DNA of 8,688 nt, taken from assembly GCA_947468255.1 (NCBI GenBank), contig CANIMM010000120.1, forward strand, positions 1-8,688. Direction: 5' to 3'. The notes under the pieces were generated by a model. The model ran no database searches. It was given only the letters and a program-made list of their open reading frames with translations, and had not been told where the DNA came from. The translations under genes and the position numbers were made by a program. This document shows positions 5,562-8,688 of this stretch, piece after piece (position 1 is the first letter of the stretch; every line of letters begins with the position of its first letter). The stretch is from Chitinophagaceae bacterium. Its GTDB lineage: Bacteria; Bacteroidota; Bacteroidia; Chitinophagales; Chitinophagaceae.

Positions 5562-7058
5562 TTAATGTCCCTTGGATGTCTTTTTTTCAAGCTGTTCTTG
5601 TTTTTCAGGAAAGTCCTTTATTGCTGTTCCCCCATAGATACTTACCAATTGAGCAATTGCGCCGGTAAAACCAGCATTGTAGTCACAGGCAACTTCATTT
5701 TCCTCAAAGTTGAAACGTGAATCAGTATAAGTGTCATTGGGTTTGCTTGGTCCCCCAACCAATGCTCCATAAATCATATTTTTATTGTTTAGGGGAACGG
5801 AAATACTTCCGGTTAATGATCCATGGGCATTTCTGTGATGTGGATTGATGGGGGGATTGTTTCCAAAGCCAACAACAAAACTTCTTTTTAGGGGATTATC
5901 CCCGAGCAGGTAATTTATTTGATTGACTGCAAATGCTACGTATCGTTTGCTTTTAATTGGATCTCTATTTTTAAGGTAGCCTCCATAAACCATGGCTAAA
6001 AAAGCCGTATTTGCGGCATGCCTGAGCGAGCCCCACTTGTTGAAAAAGGCCTGTCCCCCCGGAGAATATGCAACTCTGGCACCATAGTATCCCGTTGTCC
6101 AATAATCCAAGTGACTTTCTGAGTCATTCTTATAGGTTGAATCACCGGTGATTACTGCCATCAATACATAACAGGCAAATGCCTTGTTATCCCAGCTATC
6201 CCCACCTGCGTATATTTTTAAGTTTTGATCGCCAAAATTCGGTAACTCTTTGTAAGCAGTTTTTGCCTTGTCTAAATATTTTACATCTCCAGTAGCCTTG
6301 TATAGCCAAATGGCACCCCATACCATTTCATCGTTGTATCCGCTTTTTGATTCATAAAATTGTTTTGCATCTGGAATCGAATTGGAGTAGATTCCCTTGT
6401 AGGTTTCTGCAAAGGCATACAGTGCGATTGCTTCACTCAACAGCATTGCACTATATGCCGGGTCAATGTCTTTAAAAACAATACTTGCTGCCGACATCGC
6501 TGCAGCAGTTTCTGCCGTTAGATCTGAACCGGGATGTTCCGCATCCACGAAATAAGAAGGTCTTGTCATAGGCATCAACTCCGCAGGACCCCACCAATGG
6601 TGATCAACTTTGCCAGCACCCACTTGTCCGAAAAATCTCAATGTGCTGCCGTCTTTATTCTTAATATGGCATTTTACAAAGTAATTATTAACCCATCTTA
6701 AATTATCTAGTAACACATTCCACTGTCCAATAGATTTATATGCTTGTTCGTTTTCAATGGCTGACCACGCTAATTTTGTGGCGGTGTTAGCCATTGGAAA
6801 TCCAAATTTAACATGATCTCCTGCATCGTACCAACCTCCGGTTAGATCTACGTTATTGTCCATCCCGTCATTTACACCAGAGTTGCCTCTCCAGTTCACC
6901 CGATTGTTTTGAGGAAGTACACCGGATCGCTGACATTCATAAAAATAGAGAGACTTTTGCAGTACTTCTCCATAATTATATGTTTGGGCACTTGCATTAA
7001 AAAAATGAAATATCATTGGCCAGGTAATCTTTATGGCATTCTTCAGTAAAATATTCAT
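5562..7058 (-). CDS. Secreted glycoside hydrolase family 9 protein (endo-beta-1,4-glucanase/cellulase)
   Basis: GH9 enzymes hydrolyse beta-1,4-glucan links with inversion. The 498-residue protein begins with a short signal peptide (Lys6 and Lys10, then hydrophobic residues 11-21) and a likely cut after ASA at residue 24. It is then one catalytic domain. The motif GGWYDAGDHVKF carries the paired catalytic aspartates D78 and D81. PHHRNAHG (406-413) is the first GH9 signature. DSRFNFEENEVACDYNAGF (446-464) is the second and contains the general acid E455. The domain fills nearly the whole length. There is no cellulose-binding module, Ig-like domain or type IX C-terminal sorting domain, so a periplasmic or Sec-only location is plausible. 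A polar, Lys/Glu-rich tail ends the protein. The start is the ATG at 7058, with AAGG about eight bases upstream. It converges on the glycosyltransferase gene with a 42-base gap. Activity on other beta-glucans cannot be excluded. Confidence 0.93.
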   Translation of the reverse strand: MNILLKNAIKITWPMIFHFFNASAQTYNYGEVLQKSLYFYECQRSGVLPQNNRVNWRGNSGVNDGMDNNVDLTGGWYDAGDHVKFGFPMANTATKLAWSAIENEQAYKSIGQWNVLLDNLRWVNNYFVKCHIKNKDGSTLRFFGQVGAGKVDHHWWGPAELMPMTRPSYFVDAEHPGSDLTAETAAAMSAASIVFKDIDPAYSAMLLSEAIALYAFAETYKGIYSNSIPDAKQFYESKSGYNDEMVWGAIWLYKATGDVKYLDKAKTAYKELPNFGDQNLKIYAGGDSWDNKAFACYVLMAVITGDSTYKNDSESHLDYWTTGYYGARVAYSPGGQAFFNKWGSLRHAANTAFLAMVYGGYLKNRDPIKSKRYVAFAVNQINYLLGDNPLKRSFVVGFGNNPPINPHHRNAHGSLTGSISVPLNNKNMIYGALVGGPSKPNDTYTDSRFNFEENEVACDYNAGFTGAIAQLVSIYGGTAIKDFPEKQEQLEKKTSKGH

Positions 7059-7129
7059 TATTGCCTTATTGAGGAATCATTTGTTTTGATCCTACTTTTA
7101 AATGTAAGCTTTTTCATATTAGCACAATG

Positions 7130-7137
7130 CAAATTTA
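7130..7137 (-). promoter_or_regulatory. Candidate Bacteroidota -7 box for the GH9 gene
   Basis: On the minus strand these bases read TAAATTTG, matching TAnnTTTG, 71 bases upstream of the GH9 ATG. Minus-strand TTG triplets at 7149-7151 and 7167-7169 are 11 and 29 bases away, neither at the usual spacing. The call therefore rests on the -7 box and its position alone. Confidence 0.35.
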
Positions 7138-7216
7138 ATTCATGAATACAATTGGCTTAACGGGGTCAATTAAAATTCATTTAATATTATTAACAAGGCC
7201 GCATCCTATCAAAGGC

Positions 7217-7251
7217 CATTAAAAAGCCCGCTTCTGTAAAAGAAGCGGGCT
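7217..7251 (-). terminator. Rho-independent terminator of ahcY
   Basis: A perfect 11-bp inverted repeat, AGCCCGCTTCT (7225-7235) and AGAAGCGGGCT (7241-7251), has a 5-base loop. On the minus strand the stem is followed by a short T run (complement of the A run at 7221-7225). It begins 28 bases after the ahcY stop codon. It would end the ahcY transcript before the GH9 gene on the same strand, so the two are probably separate transcription units. Confidence 0.85.
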
Positions 7252-7279
7252 GTATTGAATTCACTGTTGGTGAAATAAA

Positions 7280-8605
7280 CTAGTAACGGTAATGCTCTGC
7301 CTTGAAAGGACCTTCGTTGGAAATTCCCAAATAGGCACTTTGCGTTGGGGTCAATTCGTCCAATACCACGCCGATTTTGGCAAGGTGCAAACGGGCAACT
7401 TTTTCATCCAACACCTTTGGTAATACATATACTTTGTTCTCGTATTTCTCGGTGTGGTTCCATAGCTCCAGCTGGGCTAGGGTTTGGTTAGTGAAAGAGG
7501 CACTCATCACAAATGAAGGGTGACCTGTAGCACAACCTAGATTTACCAAACGCCCTTCTGCCAAAATGATGACATCTTTTCCTTCAATGGTATACATGTC
7601 AACCTGTGGCTTGATGGTATTTTTGGTATCGCCATAGTTAGCGTTCAACCAGGCCATGTCAATCTCAATATCAAAGTGACCAATATTACATACAATAGCT
7701 TTGTCCTTCATGTTGCGGAAATGCCTTTCTGTAATCAGGTCGCGACAACCAGAAGCAGTAACAATAATGTCCGCTTCTTTTACCGCTTCAATCATTGGCT
7801 TAACTTCAAAACCGTCCATCGCAGCTTGTAATGCACAGATAGGATCGATCTCGGTAACAATCACCCTGCAACCAGCACCTTGCAATGAAGCAGCAGAACC
7901 TTTACCCACATCACCATAACTACCCACAACAGCCACCTTACCGGCCATCATCACATCGGTAGCTCTGCGAATTGCATCTACCAGACTTTCCTTACAACCA
8001 TATTTGTTATCAAATTTAGATTTGGTAACAGAATCATTTACATTGATAGCAGGCATTAACAAGGTGCCTTTTTCCATTCTTTCATACAAGCGGTGAACAC
8101 CGGTAGTGGTTTCTTCAGATAAACCCTTAATACCAGCTACTAGCTCAGGGTATACATCAAAAACCATATTGGTCAAATCACCTCCGTCATCCAAAATCAT
8201 GTTCAACGGACGGTCTGCACCACCAAAGAACAAGGTTTGCTCGATACACCAATCCGACTCTTCCTGAGTTTGACCTTTCCAAGCAAAAACGCCAATACCA
8301 ATAGCGGCAATCGCTGCTGCTGCTTGATCTTGGGTAGAAAATATATTACAAGAACTCCATTTTACTTCAGCTCCCAATGCAATCAGGGTTTCAATCAGCA
8401 CGGCCGTTTGGATGGTCATGTGAAGGCATCCTGCAATGCGAGCACCTTTTAGGGGTTGGGTTGGACCGTATTCGGCCCTTAAAGCCATTAAACCGGGCAT
8501 TTCAGCCTCTGCTAAACGGATTTCTTTGCGGCCCCATTCTGCAAGGCTCATATCAGCCACTTTATTTTTGAGGCTGAAATCGATGGAATTGTGTGTAGTT
8601 GACAT
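7280..8605 (-). CDS. ahcY: S-adenosylhomocysteine hydrolase (adenosylhomocysteinase)
   Basis: This cytosolic NAD-dependent enzyme reversibly splits S-adenosylhomocysteine into adenosine and homocysteine, relieving product inhibition of methyltransferases. The 441-residue protein is full length for the family. Seen in order are SLAEWGRKEI, CLHMTIQTAVL, the signature SSCNIFSTQD (84-93), DDGGDLT (139-145), SEETTTGVHRL, NDSVTKSKFDN (active-site K195 and D199), the NAD loop SYGDVGKG (229-236), IGHFD, LVNLGCATGHPSF and the C-terminal PFKAEHYRY. That last stretch carries the Lys and Tyr that reach the NAD of the neighbouring subunit. The ATG at 8605 is preferred: MSTT is the usual beginning in related proteins. 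The frame extends upstream to 8659, but that extension would overlap the promoter-like boxes. The stop is TAG. The serine at position 229 replaces the glycine usually starting the GxGxxG loop. Confidence 0.97.
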   Translation of the reverse strand: MSTTHNSIDFSLKNKVADMSLAEWGRKEIRLAEAEMPGLMALRAEYGPTQPLKGARIAGCLHMTIQTAVLIETLIALGAEVKWSSCNIFSTQDQAAAAIAAIGIGVFAWKGQTQEESDWCIEQTLFFGGADRPLNMILDDGGDLTNMVFDVYPELVAGIKGLSEETTTGVHRLYERMEKGTLLMPAINVNDSVTKSKFDNKYGCKESLVDAIRRATDVMMAGKVAVVGSYGDVGKGSAASLQGAGCRVIVTEIDPICALQAAMDGFEVKPMIEAVKEADIIVTASGCRDLITERHFRNMKDKAIVCNIGHFDIEIDMAWLNANYGDTKNTIKPQVDMYTIEGKDVIILAEGRLVNLGCATGHPSFVMSASFTNQTLAQLELWNHTEKYENKVYVLPKVLDEKVARLHLAKIGVVLDELTPTQSAYLGISNEGPFKAEHYRY

Positions 8606-8624
8606 ATGATTTTTATTTGAGGTG

Positions 8625-8659
8625 CAAATGTACTTATTGTAGGATAATATTCTGCTCAA
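8625..8659 (-). promoter_or_regulatory. ahcY: Candidate Bacteroidota promoter of ahcY
   Basis: On the minus strand TTG (8657-8659) and TACATTTG (8625-8632, matching TAnnTTTG) are separated by 24 bases, just beyond the usual 17-23. Transcription would start near base 8618, leaving a leader of about 12 bases before the ATG at 8605. Such a short leader has no room for a riboswitch, and it argues against any start codon further upstream. Confidence 0.5.
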
Positions 8660-8688
8660 TTATATAAATTTGGGGTTATTACCTAAAA

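Noticed and set aside
7701..8571. Plus-strand open frames across ahcY
   Set aside because: They are antisense shadows of a highly conserved enzyme gene.
8606..8659. Eighteen-residue N-terminal extension of ahcY
   Set aside because: It would need translation to begin upstream of the TAnnTTTG box. The MSTT beginning at 8605 matches the family.

Overview
The window looks like chromosomal DNA of a Bacteroidota bacterium, probably of the Chitinophagales type. This placement is an inference. It rests on three things seen in the sequence: the style of the large modular surface protein, TAnnTTTG promoter-like boxes upstream of three genes, and moderate to low G+C outside one collagen-like stretch. 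There are four genes and no sign of a prophage, insertion sequence, CRISPR array, tRNA or rRNA.

Bases 1-3752 (+) hold the 3' part of one giant gene whose start lies before the window. The protein is a modular fibre. In order it has the end of a Bacteroidota N-terminal domain, a phage tail-fibre-like motif, 27 collagen Gly-X-Y triplets, a first beta-roll with a 17-residue period, and a second YadA-type beta-roll of 28 uninterrupted 14-residue repeats. It ends with a Peptidase_S74 self-cleaving intramolecular chaperone domain and a coiled coil. Duplicated 31- and 49-residue connector modules separate these blocks. All the recognisable parts belong to families that form trimers, so a long trimeric surface adhesin or fibre is the best reading.

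Bases 3753-4121 are a gene-poor spacer with a good Rho-independent terminator (3893-3933), a small palindrome and a candidate promoter. Bases 4122-5519 (+) encode a membrane-bound family 2 glycosyltransferase of the cellulose-synthase-like (XagB-like) type with all its catalytic motifs. It converges, with a 42-base gap, on a gene at 5562-7058 (-) for a secreted glycoside hydrolase family 9 endoglucanase. A polysaccharide-making enzyme beside a beta-1,4-glucan-cutting enzyme suggests, but does not prove, a shared role in exopolysaccharide or cellulose-like metabolism.

Bases 7280-8605 (-) encode S-adenosylhomocysteine hydrolase (ahcY), a housekeeping enzyme of the methyl cycle. It has its own promoter-like boxes just upstream and a strong terminator (7217-7251) just downstream, so it appears to be a single-gene transcription unit. 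It is complete, but one normally conserved glycine of its NAD-binding loop is serine.

The most interesting object is the giant fibre protein: its chimeric design, its indel-free repeat array, and a hidden 28-residue (84-bp) higher-order period inside that array.
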